DNA of 64,000 nt from Luteolibacter pohnpeiensis (GTDB lineage Bacteria; Verrucomicrobiota; Verrucomicrobiia; Verrucomicrobiales; Akkermansiaceae). The position numbers and the translations under genes are program-made. Shown one piece after another: positions 52,330 to 60,876 of the stretch. The first letter of the stretch is position 1, and each line of letters opens with the position of its first letter. The stretch lies in NCBI RefSeq assembly GCF_016595435.1, contig NZ_JAENIJ010000006.1, positions 124,001 through 188,000 on the forward strand, written 5' to 3'. The notes under the pieces were generated by a model that did no database searches, was not told where the DNA came from, and saw nothing but the letters and a program-made list of their open reading frames with translations.

Positions 52330-55008
52330 TCAATATCCCTTCAGCCACTCGATGATATCAGCGAGGTCCTGCGCGCTGAGTCCGAGTTGATCGGCGTTGA
52401 GCATGAGAGAGCGGTCCATGGGTTTGCGTCCGGCGATTTGGTCGGCGTTCACTTTCTGGGTCAATCCACCTTGCGTGCGAATCGTCAGCGGGTCGCCCTC
52501 GGCAATGATCAGACCGTCAATCCAGCGACCGTCCTTGAGTTGAATCGCGGTGCCATCAAAGCCGTGTGAAATGTCTGCCGATGGCGTGATCACCGCTTTT
52601 GCAATCACGCTGGGTGGTTGGCGACTGCCGAAGCCTTTCAAATCCGGTCCAAAGTCCGGACCGTTGCCATCGATCTTGTGGCACATCACGCAGCGAGCGG
52701 CGGCGATCTTACCTTTTGCGGCATCGCCTTTCAAAGCGACGACTTCTTCGGCGGTGAACTTAGTGGATTCCGGTTTGGCAGGGACGATGACCTCAACCAA
52801 TGGCTCCTGTTTTTTGATCAAGCCTCGCTCTTCCATTTTTGGTTTGAGGTGAAATGAGGCCCACTCGCCGTCATTGCGGTTTTCCAACCACCACATCGCT
52901 TGATCATGAACTGGAGTATCTTTCTTCGCGAGGTCCATCATCGCATCCGCAGCGGCAGGAACCTTGATGAACGCGATCGAATCGACAGCCAGCTTGCGTT
53001 GCTCATCGGTTAGATTCGTATTCGTCGCACGAGTTTTGAGCGCTGGAAGTGCAGCCTCCGGCATCAGGCGCCACGTCAGGCGGGCGAAGGCATCCGACCA
53101 TGGAGTCGACGCGTTTTTCTGCAGTGCGGCCCAGAGGTCGGCGGTGTTTTTTCCTGCGCCAAGGCCGAGTGATTCCAGATAAGCGCGATCCTTGCCGTCG
53201 TAGCGATTCGCAACATCAACCAGCACTTCTTTTGCTTCCGAAAATGGCCGATAGCGCATAGCAAGTGCGGCTTCCGCACGGACGATCGGTGACGGATCTT
53301 GCGCGAGCTTTTTCGCGAACGGCAGCGCATCGACTTTGCCATCGGTGCGGCGGATTGCGCGAAATGCGGTCAGCCGCACATTTTCGTCATCGGAAGCGAG
53401 CAGCGTGTTCAGTTTCGCGATGCCTTTCTCGCCGAGATAGGGCAGCAACCAGATCGCGCGTGCCGAAAGGTAGGGATTTGGATCGTTCAGCACCGAAACG
53501 ACTGCATCGAATGCGGCTGGGCCAGATTTTTTCAAAGTTTGGAAGCCGAGCCAGCGTGTGTTCACGGCAGGCGAGCGCAGTGCCTGGACCGCACCAGCGA
53601 GGGTGGACGGATCGATTTTCGGCACGACGGATTTGAAGTTTTTCGGCGCGACCCGATAGATGATCCCGAATGCATTTTCATCCTGCGTGTCGTGACCGCC
53701 GACGCGTGGATCGGTCCAGTCGCTGATGTAAATGGCACCATCGGGTCCGACTGCGACATCGGATGGACGGAACAGGAAATGTTTCACCTCGTCCACCGGG
53801 CGGCCTTGTTGCTTTTGCACGCCGCCGACGAAGTCAGAGCCATCGAAAACACGAGCCGGGTTGGTGGTTAGAAAATCGGTTCGATTCAAAACTGCATCCG
53901 CGCCATCGCGGGTCGGCTGATAGGAGAAAATCGTGTTTCGTCCGGGTTCACCGCAAAGCAGCGTGCCGATGAATTTGTCGCCCATCGCACCGTTTTCGTA
54001 GAACGCAACTCCGGTTGGCGATCCGCCGCCGTAAACGTCACCGGCAGGCATCACTCCCGGATCTTCCTGCCGCCACTCAGCCGTGGGGGTGTCCTGACCG
54101 GGGCGTCGATCGGCATTCCAGTAGCGTGAGCCATCGCGCGAGAAAAATCCGGCGCTGCCGTGCTCGATCACGCGGGTCACCCGGCATGCTGGCGGGTCGT
54201 CGTTGTCACTTTGATAAACATCGCCGATCGAGGTGACCGTCTGTTCGTAGGAATTCCGATAATCGTGGCCGATGATTTCCGCGTCGGTTGCATCCGGATT
54301 CATTCGCACGGTGAATCCACCGACGTAGACAAATCCGTCATCCGATGGCTTGCCGACGAACTGGGTGACGTCCGAAACGTATTTCGAGTAGGGTTCGTGA
54401 ATGTAGCAGGAACCGATGCCGAATGTTTTGCCGGAGGCGTCGGTGAATTTGCCGCCGGTGTTGCCTTGGCTGAAATACCATTTGCCGTCTGGCCCGGCGG
54501 TGAGCGAATGCAGCGAGTGGTCGTGATTGCGGCCGTTGAAGCCGGTCAGCATCACTTCGCGGGTGTCGCCTTGGTCCGGTTCGAATTTGCCGTCGCGGTT
54601 GACGTCGGTCAGTTTCAGCAAGTTCGGTGGTTGGGAAACGATGACCACGTTGTCAAAAACCGCGATGCCCAGAGGCGCGAGCAACTCCGGGTCTTGCCAG
54701 AAAACAGAGGACTTGTCCGCTTTGCCATCGCCATCGGTATCTTCCAAAATCACGATCCGATCTCCTTTCGGCTGGCGGTCGGCTTTGCCACGGTAGTCCA
54801 CCCCTTCCGTCACCCACATGCGGCCGCGGTGGTCGATGTCGAAATTTGTCGGATTGTAGAGCAGGGGTGATGCCGCCCAGGCGGTCACTTGGAAATCCTC
54901 TGAGCAGACGAATGCATCCAATTGAGTATCAGGGACAGTCGTCGGGTGTTCCCAGGCATAAGCATTGGGCAGGATGGCGAGGGTGGCGAGCCAGTGAAAA
55001 TATCTCAT
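52330..55008 (-). CDS. PVC-type membrane-bound dehydrogenase with HEAT repeats and haem c domain (892 aa)
   Basis: Large exported redox protein typical of Planctomycetes and Verrucomicrobia. Signal peptide at 1-17. Residues about 25-440 form a beta-propeller of the TIGR02604-type membrane-bound dehydrogenase ('[23 protein letters not shown]', '[21 protein letters not shown]' in parts). HEAT-like repeats lie at about 470-720, then a PVC cytochrome c domain with '[11 protein letters not shown]' near residue 773. ATG at 55008 is chosen because the signal peptide starts there. Such proteins are thought to oxidise sugars or sulfated glycans; its substrate is unknown. The gene converges with the toxin. 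Confidence 0.88.
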   Translation of the reverse strand: MRYFHWLATLAILPNAYAWEHPTTVPDTQLDAFVCSEDFQVTAWAASPLLYNPTNFDIDHRGRMWVTEGVDYRGKADRQPKGDRIVILEDTDGDGKADKSSVFWQDPELLAPLGIAVFDNVVIVSQPPNLLKLTDVNRDGKFEPDQGDTREVMLTGFNGRNHDHSLHSLTAGPDGKWYFSQGNTGGKFTDASGKTFGIGSCYIHEPYSKYVSDVTQFVGKPSDDGFVYVGGFTVRMNPDATDAEIIGHDYRNSYEQTVTSIGDVYQSDNDDPPACRVTRVIEHGSAGFFSRDGSRYWNADRRPGQDTPTAEWRQEDPGVMPAGDVYGGGSPTGVAFYENGAMGDKFIGTLLCGEPGRNTIFSYQPTRDGADAVLNRTDFLTTNPARVFDGSDFVGGVQKQQGRPVDEVKHFLFRPSDVAVGPDGAIYISDWTDPRVGGHDTQDENAFGIIYRVAPKNFKSVVPKIDPSTLAGAVQALRSPAVNTRWLGFQTLKKSGPAAFDAVVSVLNDPNPYLSARAIWLLPYLGEKGIAKLNTLLASDDENVRLTAFRAIRRTDGKVDALPFAKKLAQDPSPIVRAEAALAMRYRPFSEAKEVLVDVANRYDGKDRAYLESLGLGAGKNTADLWAALQKNASTPWSDAFARLTWRLMPEAALPALKTRATNTNLTDEQRKLAVDSIAFIKVPAAADAMMDLAKKDTPVHDQAMWWLENRNDGEWASFHLKPKMEERGLIKKQEPLVEVIVPAKPESTKFTAEEVVALKGDAAKGKIAAARCVMCHKIDGNGPDFGPDLKGFGSRQPPSVIAKAVITPSADISHGFDGTAIQLKDGRWIDGLIIAEGDPLTIRTQGGLTQKVNADQIAGRKPMDRSLMLNADQLGLSAQDLADIIEWLKGY

Positions 55009-55074
55009 GAGTTTGGAAAGATTACGCCGTGAAATGGCATTTCTTGCTTTCGTAGTGTCCGCGAACGGCTCGCT

Positions 55075-55103
55075 TTGACAAAAAAGGTTGGGCGAAATAA
55101 ATC
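55075..55103 (+). promoter_or_regulatory. Candidate promoter of asnS
   Basis: TTGACA at 55075-55080, 17-bp spacer, TAAATC at 55098-55103. The -35 is perfect; the -10 matches half the consensus. The ATG lies at 55111, only 7 bases after the -10, which would make the mRNA nearly leaderless. Confidence 0.45.
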
Positions 55104-55110
55104 CATAGCC

Positions 55111-56472
55111 ATGCGTTCTCTCATCAAACACGTCCTCCACCGCGAGGAGCCCACGGATGAACTCCACGTCGCCGGCTGGGTCCGCACGCGCCGGGATTCA
55201 AAGGCATTTTCGTTTCTTGAACTGAACGATGGCACTTGCCTGGGCAACCTGCAGATCATCGCCGATGCAGGCATTCCCGGCTACGAATCGATCGCAAAAA
55301 TGACCACTGGCGCCTCGGTGGAAGTGCATGGAAAATTGATCCCATCGCCCGCAGCCGGTCAGAAATGGGAAGTGCAGGCGACCTCGGTGAAGCTGTTAGG
55401 CACGGCACCCGATGATTATCCGTTGCAGAAAAAAGGTCACTCGCCCGAGTTCCTGCGCTCGATCGCCCACTTGCGCCCGCGCACGAATCTTTACGGTGCG
55501 GTGTTCCGCATGCGTAGCCGCATGGCCTACGCGGTGCACAAATTTTTCCAGGAGCAGGATTTCATTTACGTCCACACGCCCATCATCACCGCCAGCGATT
55601 GCGAAGGTGCGGGCGAAATGTTCCGCGTGACGACCCTGCCGGACGACAAAATCTCCAAGGACGCCGAGGATTTCTTCCACAAACGCGCCTACCTCACCGT
55701 CAGCGGTCAGCTGGAAGGCGAGACGTTTGCCTGCGCGCTTTCCAACATCTACACCTTCGGCCCGACCTTCCGCGCGGAGAATTCCAACACCTCACGCCAC
55801 GCCGCCGAGTTCTGGATGATTGAGCCGGAAGTCGCGTTCTGCGATCTGGAAGGCGACATGGATCTGGCCGAGGCCTTGGTGAAATACCTGGTCAAAGAGG
55901 CGCTCGAAAATAGCGAAGGCGATCTCACCATTTTCGAAAAATTCGTCGATAAGGGGCTGCGCGAGCGGCTCGAGTTCGTCGCAAGCCGTCCGTTCGAACG
56001 AATCAGCTACACCGAGGCGGTCGAGCTTTTGAAGGCAAGCGGCAAGAAATTTGCCTATCCGGTCGAATACGGCCTCAACCTGCAATCCGAGCACGAGCGC
56101 TGGTTGACCGAAGAACATTTCAAAAAGCCGGTCACCGTTTTCAATTATCCAAAAGAGATCAAACCGTTCTACATGCGTCTCAATGACGATGGCAAAACGG
56201 TGACCGCCATGGACGTCTTGGTTCCCGGCATCGGTGAAATCGTCGGTGGCTCGCAACGCGAAGAACGGCTTGATGTGTTGTTAGAGAATTTCAAGAAGCA
56301 CGATCTCGATCCCGAAGCCTACGGCTGGTATGCGGATCTGCGGAAATATGGCAGCGTTCCGCACGCGGGCTTCGGCCTTGGCTTTGAGCGGCTGCTCATG
56401 TTCGTTACCGGCATGTCCAACATCCGTGACGTCATCCCATTTGCCCGGACACCGGGAACTTGTGAGTTTTAA
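55111..56472 (+). CDS. asnS: Asparaginyl-tRNA synthetase (453 aa)
   Basis: Charges tRNA-Asn. An N-terminal OB-fold ('[24 protein letters not shown]') binds the anticodon, followed by class II catalytic domain: motif 2 '[24 protein letters not shown]' (about 222-244) and motif 3 '[25 protein letters not shown]'. These are specific for AsnRS, not AspRS. ATG at 55111 chosen ([14 protein letters not shown]). No ribosome-binding site; a promoter is close upstream. The stop codon overlaps the next ATG by one base. Confidence 0.96.
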   Translation: MRSLIKHVLHREEPTDELHVAGWVRTRRDSKAFSFLELNDGTCLGNLQIIADAGIPGYESIAKMTTGASVEVHGKLIPSPAAGQKWEVQATSVKLLGTAPDDYPLQKKGHSPEFLRSIAHLRPRTNLYGAVFRMRSRMAYAVHKFFQEQDFIYVHTPIITASDCEGAGEMFRVTTLPDDKISKDAEDFFHKRAYLTVSGQLEGETFACALSNIYTFGPTFRAENSNTSRHAAEFWMIEPEVAFCDLEGDMDLAEALVKYLVKEALENSEGDLTIFEKFVDKGLRERLEFVASRPFERISYTEAVELLKASGKKFAYPVEYGLNLQSEHERWLTEEHFKKPVTVFNYPKEIKPFYMRLNDDGKTVTAMDVLVPGIGEIVGGSQREERLDVLLENFKKHDLDPEAYGWYADLRKYGSVPHAGFGLGFERLLMFVTGMSNIRDVIPFARTPGTCEF

Positions 56473-56822
56473 TGTGTGAAGCCCGATCCATGACCACGGA
56501 AGAAATCCAACAATACGTCGATGCCGCAGTGCGTGGCAAGTTTCCTGACGTCACGACTGAGTCTGGCGAAATGATGACCAGTGAAGGCGGCGATGGCCGA
56601 TTTTTGGGAAAAGTGATCGCAACCCGGTATTCGGATTTTCCGGACGGGCGCGACCTTTACCTCGCAATCGGCGAAACCAAGCACCAACGGCAGATCATCA
56701 AATTCGGAGATTCCGAATGCCTCGCGCCCGGCGAGAATGAATTGGATCTGCTGTTGCTCAAGGAACTGGGAATCGGTGATCCAGAGCAGATTGTATCGAG
56801 CGGGGAGGACGACGGGGAATAG
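56472..56822 (+). CDS. Hypothetical protein (116 aa)
   Basis: No family recognised. Its ATG overlaps the asnS stop (TAATG), so translation is probably coupled. A later ATG at 56490 would also serve. The middle reads 'GDGRFLGKVIATRYSDFPDGRDLYLAIGETKHQRQII', which looks folded and beta-rich, and the end is acidic. Conserved pattern not known to me. Base composition matches neighbours, which supports it being real. Confidence 0.6.
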   Translation: MCEARSMTTEEIQQYVDAAVRGKFPDVTTESGEMMTSEGGDGRFLGKVIATRYSDFPDGRDLYLAIGETKHQRQIIKFGDSECLAPGENELDLLLLKELGIGDPEQIVSSGEDDGE

Positions 56823-56850
56823 AAAACCTCTCGCGCAATTGGCTCGATAG

Positions 56851-56877
56851 GTTGCAAATTATAAGAAATTTTGCAAC
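56851..56877. repeat. 8-bp inverted repeat
   Basis: GTTGCAAA (56851-56858) and TTTGCAAC (56870-56877) with an 11-base AT-rich loop, 28 bp after the preceding gene. It could end that mRNA, though no T-run follows. Confidence 0.4.
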
Positions 56878-56911
56878 AAGATTGGGTGATTCTTTAACTA
56901 GGTAATTGAAC

Positions 56912-56940
56912 GGTTGATGCTCATTTCACGAGCATCAGCC
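56912..56940 (+). promoter_or_regulatory. Leader hairpin upstream of the STN-like gene
   Basis: GGTTGATGCTC pairs with GAGCATCAGCC (one G-T pair), with a 7-base loop. It ends 26 bp before the ATG at 56967 and is followed by a 3-codon mini-frame (ATG AAC CCA TGA) whose stop overlaps that ATG. No T-run, so it is a leader structure more than a terminator. Confidence 0.45.
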
Positions 56941-56966
56941 GCTATCGAACCAAGAAAGATGAACCC

Positions 56967-58133
56967 ATGAAATCCATATCCATCAGATTATGGCTTATCG
57001 CTTCGGCGATGGCGATGCCCTTGCTTCATGCCCAGGAAGGGCAAACGAAGGTCGGCAAAATCGAACAAAAGGTATTGCGAAATCAATACCGGCAAGCTGT
57101 CCAGGCGTTGGTTGATGCTGGTCAGAAATCCAGTTCGAACGATGTGCCGGTAAGCCCGGGAGTAATCAGTAAACAATTGCGTTGGCTTTCCATTTTGTCC
57201 GCCCAGCTGGTGGCCGATCAGAAGGCTGATGTGATCAACTCTGAGGAAATGAAGTCCCATGCTGAAGATATTAATGGCCTCGCATGGAGCATGGTGAGGG
57301 CAAGGGAGTCGGCGAAGCGGCAACCGGCAATTGCGCTCAAGCTGATCAACATTGCGCTCGAAATGGGTGGGGAAGATGGACAGCTGAAGCCGATGATGCA
57401 GGACACGAAAGCACGTGCGCTATTTCTTTTGGGCAATCATGAAGAGGCGATCGCCTTGCAAGAGTCAGCTGTCGCAGCAGCTACTAATGCAGCCATGAAA
57501 ACCGAGATGTTGGCGACGCTCAATTCTTTCAAGAAAGGTGAACTGCCGGAGGTGCCTACCAATGAATCGGGATCTCTTAAAATAGCGAAGAAACTCAGTG
57601 CGATCATTATACCAAAAGTTGATTTTGACGACACTCCAATCGAGGAGGCTGTAAGGTTTTTACAGGATCAATGCGCGAAACTAGATACCACAGAGCCGGA
57701 TCCAAAGTTGAAAGGGGTGAAAATCTTGCTGGAACTTCCTAAAGATCCTCTAGGAAGATCATTGAAAACAAAAGTTCATATTCTGCGATTGACCAACGTT
57801 CCTGCTTCTACAGTTCTAAAGTATATCTGCGAAAGCACCAAAATGCGTTATAGTGTGGATGATAATGCTGTCACGATCGTGTCGCCGGGTTATCCCTATC
57901 TTTTAACTCTCAGGTACTTGATTCCGAAGGAGATGGGGGATTCTCTCGTGGAAATTATGAAATATCTGGATGCGAAAGGTATCAAATTTGGGGCGGGTGC
58001 ATCAGCTTCATTTGTGCCTTCAACTCACATTTTGACGGTAAATAATTCGCAGGAGGAGTTGGATAAAGTTGGTCAACTCATGGGATCTTTTAATCCAGCG
58101 AATTCTGATGCCACAAAGCCGGAGAAACGTTGA
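56967..58133 (+). CDS. Secreted protein with STN/secretin-N-like domain (388 aa)
   Basis: Exported protein. Signal peptide at 1-23 (ending LLHAQ). Residues about 25-190 are helical, perhaps TPR-like. The C-terminal half resembles the short STN/secretin N-terminal fold ('IIIPKVDFDDTPIEEAVRFLQDQ', 'TKVHILRLTNVPASTVLKYI', 'TKMRYSVDDNAVTIVSPG'), a unit frequent in Verrucomicrobia and Planctomycetes exported proteins. There is no secretin pore domain. Its gene lies upstream of the sigma/kinase pair, but with a good terminator between, so it is a separate unit. Confidence 0.65.
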   Translation: MKSISIRLWLIASAMAMPLLHAQEGQTKVGKIEQKVLRNQYRQAVQALVDAGQKSSSNDVPVSPGVISKQLRWLSILSAQLVADQKADVINSEEMKSHAEDINGLAWSMVRARESAKRQPAIALKLINIALEMGGEDGQLKPMMQDTKARALFLLGNHEEAIALQESAVAAATNAAMKTEMLATLNSFKKGELPEVPTNESGSLKIAKKLSAIIIPKVDFDDTPIEEAVRFLQDQCAKLDTTEPDPKLKGVKILLELPKDPLGRSLKTKVHILRLTNVPASTVLKYICESTKMRYSVDDNAVTIVSPGYPYLLTLRYLIPKEMGDSLVEIMKYLDAKGIKFGAGASASFVPSTHILTVNNSQEELDKVGQLMGSFNPANSDATKPEKR

Positions 58134-58153
58134 ATCGATTCCTCATGTTCATC

Positions 58154-58185
58154 AGCGCCGGTTGGAAATATCCAGCCGGTGCTTT
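58154..58185 (+). terminator. Terminator after the STN-like gene
   Basis: 13-bp stem (58154-58166 with 58171-58183, two G-T pairs), AATA loop, then TTTGTGATTT. Good separation between this gene and the sigma factor gene. Confidence 0.7.
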
Positions 58186-58260
58186 GTGATTTGCGGAACT
58201 CTATCGCTTCTGTTAGGAGGGATGCACGAAATACGGATTATGTCTCATCGATACTGAAAT

Positions 58261-59004
58261 ATGCCGAATGCTTTCCAAACCCATCTCGGTGAATTTCATA
58301 CGACTCGCTGGTCGATCGTGATAGGCGCGCGTGGTCAGTCGTCGGCAGATGTGAATGCCTCGGTTGATTCGCTTTATCGGCAGTATCTTTCGCCACTGTA
58401 TGCCTACGTACGCAGGCGTGGTTACTCATCTCATGATGCACAGGATCTGACGCATGAGTTTTTTTCAAGAATGCTGGAGAAGGGTTGGTTGACATCGGCT
58501 CAGCCAGAGCGCGGACGATTGCGCACATTTTTGTTAGTGACACTGAAAAGGTTCCTGGCAAATGAGTGGCACCGCATCAGCGCCGAAAAACGTGGCGGAT
58601 CTTCACGTTTGGTGAGCCTCCAATCGGAAGAGGGCGAACGACTCTTTTTAGCGGATGCCAGTGCGAGTTCGGCCTTGCCGGATGAGCTACTGTTTGATCG
58701 GAATTGGGCGATGGTGTTGATGCAGTCGACTTTGGATCATCTTCGCCACGAATATGCACGCAGCTCTCGGCCGAACGATTTTGAGGTGCTGAAATCCTGC
58801 CTCACTGCAGAACGTGGTAGTATTGATTACGCCATGATTGCCCGTGAGCTCGAGCTTCTGCCGGTGTCCGCGCGCAGCGTGGTGCATCGCTTTCGGAAAC
58901 GTTTCCGGGAAATCTTCCGGGAGGAAGTGGCGGGGACAGTTGCGGCGCCTGATGAAGTCGATGCAGAAATGCAGGCATTGATTTTGACCTTAGGACAGCG
59001 ATGA
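58261..59004 (+). CDS. ECF RNA polymerase sigma factor, planctomycete type (247 aa)
   Basis: Sigma-70 group 4 (ECF) factor. Region 2 is visible in 'LYRQYLSPLYAYVRRRGYSSHDAQDLTHEFFSRMLEK' (split, about 37-73), followed by 'RLRTFLLVTLKRFLANEWHR'. Region 4 lies in 'DYAMIARELELLPVSARSVVHRFRKRFREIFREE'. The opening 'FHTTRWSIVIGAR' is characteristic of the planctomycete/verrucomicrobial ECF groups found beside Ser/Thr kinases. Here the kinase gene overlaps it by 4 bp (ATGA), so the two form one switch. No anti-sigma factor is beside it. Confidence 0.9.
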   Translation: MPNAFQTHLGEFHTTRWSIVIGARGQSSADVNASVDSLYRQYLSPLYAYVRRRGYSSHDAQDLTHEFFSRMLEKGWLTSAQPERGRLRTFLLVTLKRFLANEWHRISAEKRGGSSRLVSLQSEEGERLFLADASASSALPDELLFDRNWAMVLMQSTLDHLRHEYARSSRPNDFEVLKSCLTAERGSIDYAMIARELELLPVSARSVVHRFRKRFREIFREEVAGTVAAPDEVDAEMQALILTLGQR

Positions 59005-60338
59005 TGGATACCGAGCGGACGGCATGTCCACGTTGTGGAGATCGATTAACAGACAATCTGTTAGATGGTCTTTGTGCCCGCTGCCTGGGTGCTTTGAATT
59101 TCGATACACTTACCCAAGTGACCCGGGTGGAAGGAACCGCCGGGCGCGATCATCAGGTGCCGACCGTTGAGGAACTGGCGGATTTCTTTCCACAACTTGA
59201 GATACTGTCCTTGATCGGGCGCGGCGGCATGGGCGTGGTCTACAAGGCACGGCAAAAATCGTTGCATCGCTTTGTCGCATTGAAACTGCTCGCGCCAGAG
59301 CGAGCCGGCGATCCAAGTTTTGCGCGGCGATTTGCGAGCGAGGCGAGATCGCTAGCAGCGCTCAACCATCCTCATATCGTTGCCGTTCATGATTTCGGTG
59401 AAGCAGGCGGTTACTTCTATCTGTTGATGGAATTTGTCGATGGTGTGAATTTACGACAGCTTATGCAAAGCCGGAGGTTCAGTTCCGATGAGGCATTGGG
59501 AATCATCAGCCCGGTTTGCGATGCGCTCCAGGCGGCGCATGAATGCGGGATTATCCACCGCGATGTAAAACCGGAGAATCTTCTGATTGATCGGAATGGC
59601 ATGGTGAAAATCGCAGATTTCGGGATTTCACGAATGATACACGATACCGTCGAAAGCCCGGTATTCGGTCGAGCTGATGCTGACGTAGCATCACAGACTT
59701 TAGCAGCGGGCACGCCAGATTATGCAGCGCCGGAACAGGGTGCTTCGGGTGCCTCTGACCATCGAGTTGATATTTATTCACTGGGAGTCGTGTTGTATGA
59801 AATGATTACCGGTGAACGACCTGATCGAGAATTGATCATTCCTCCGTCCAGGCGGACATCAATTGATATGCGGATCGATGATGTCGTTCTGAAGGCCTTG
59901 CAAAAGGAACCGGACCTACGCTTTCGGACCATGGATGAGTTTCGCAGAACTCTCGATGAAGCGAGCGGAACCAAACTCGCACCGGATGTGCTGCCTGTGC
60001 GGAAACGGCGTGCGACAGCACTGATCCTATCAGTCGCAGTTATGATTTTAGCGTTAGCCGCATGGCTATTTTGGGGAAATTACGCTGGCTCTGAGAATTC
60101 ATATCAGCCTCAAATCACAAAAGAGCCGGAATTGAAATTCCAGTCGCTCGAAGATGCTTATCAAGCTTTCGAAGAAAACTTCACCGAGCTCCAAGAAGCC
60201 CGGAAAGTTAGGGTCGTTGGTAAAGCTGATGGCAGCGCTCCGCCAGCGGACCTGCAGAAAAAAATCGAAAAACTGGAAGCGCGCGACCATCAGCTGCGGG
60301 CGGCGATTGCCAAAATGGCAGATCGCACAGGGAAGTGA
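59001..60338 (+). CDS. Membrane Ser/Thr protein kinase with N-terminal zinc ribbon (445 aa)
   Basis: PknB-like kinase. N-terminal zinc ribbon (Cys9, Cys12, Cys25, Cys28), then kinase domain with Gly loop 'IGRGGMGVVYKA', Lys95 in 'FVALKLL', 'HRDVKPENLL' (186-195), 'DFG' (206-208) and 'APEQ'. All catalytic residues are kept. One membrane helix at 340-358, then a short outer part ending in a coiled coil. It starts in ATGA overlap with the sigma factor gene, so phosphorylation of that sigma factor, as in related kinase-sigma pairs, is likely but inferred. It converges with the next gene (2 bp between stops). Confidence 0.93.
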   Translation: MMDTERTACPRCGDRLTDNLLDGLCARCLGALNFDTLTQVTRVEGTAGRDHQVPTVEELADFFPQLEILSLIGRGGMGVVYKARQKSLHRFVALKLLAPERAGDPSFARRFASEARSLAALNHPHIVAVHDFGEAGGYFYLLMEFVDGVNLRQLMQSRRFSSDEALGIISPVCDALQAAHECGIIHRDVKPENLLIDRNGMVKIADFGISRMIHDTVESPVFGRADADVASQTLAAGTPDYAAPEQGASGASDHRVDIYSLGVVLYEMITGERPDRELIIPPSRRTSIDMRIDDVVLKALQKEPDLRFRTMDEFRRTLDEASGTKLAPDVLPVRKRRATALILSVAVMILALAAWLFWGNYAGSENSYQPQITKEPELKFQSLEDAYQAFEENFTELQEARKVRVVGKADGSAPPADLQKKIEKLEARDHQLRAAIAKMADRTGK

Positions 60339-60340
60339 TT

Positions 60341-60646
60341 TCAGTTCCCATCAGTTGGCGAATTCAATTGCTCCACCACCCGCAGGCGGCGGACGACCAG
60401 TTCGTCAATTTCGAGCCGGCGAATTCTTGCGCGCCCCACCACAAGTCGGCCGATGGCAAATGCTCCCACGGCTAGTGCACCGACAGAGATTGCGGAAATG
60501 GCGATCGCGCCGATCGCTCCCGCGCCTAGTGCGGCTGCTCCAACGGCACCGGCACCGGATTTGAAGGCGGAACATGGGCTTGGCTGGATTGGATCGATAG
60601 CTCCGCAGGATAGGCCGGGTTGAGTTTTGGATTTGCAGGTGAACAT
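60341..60646 (-). CDS. Small Gly/Ala-Ile-repeat protein (101 aa)
   Basis: Short protein with a run of near-repeats of the type GAxAIGAIAI/VGALAVGAFAIGR at residues 34-66, then a basic strip 'RARIRRLEIDELVVRRLRV'. The pattern suggests a stacked-strand (pentapeptide-like) or membrane-associated fold. I know such proteins only as hypothetical. It is encoded opposite to the kinase, with 2 bp between stops, and starts at 60646. Function unknown. Confidence 0.6.
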   Translation of the reverse strand: MFTCKSKTQPGLSCGAIDPIQPSPCSAFKSGAGAVGAAALGAGAIGAIAISAISVGALAVGAFAIGRLVVGRARIRRLEIDELVVRRLRVVEQLNSPTDGN

Positions 60647-60876
60647 CGGAGGGACTTGTTAGATTGGATCGTTGCCGTTTTTGCCCAGAGCCAGTATTTT
60701 ACGGTTATCTATCTTCAATTGTCTGGATTTTTGTTTCATTCGCTTGATCGGGCAAGTGTGGTTTTCGCGGCCCTTGGATTTCTTTTCAAAAACGAAACCG
60801 CCGGTCGGTGACGGTTGATCTGCGGGCTTTTTCTAGCCACGCTGCGCTCGAAAAATGTCCTATTCCTCATAATACC

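Noticed and set aside
60620-60811. 63-residue frame before the M13 peptidase
   Set aside because: Partly overlaps the Gly/Ala-repeat gene on the other strand; no start signal or conservation clue.
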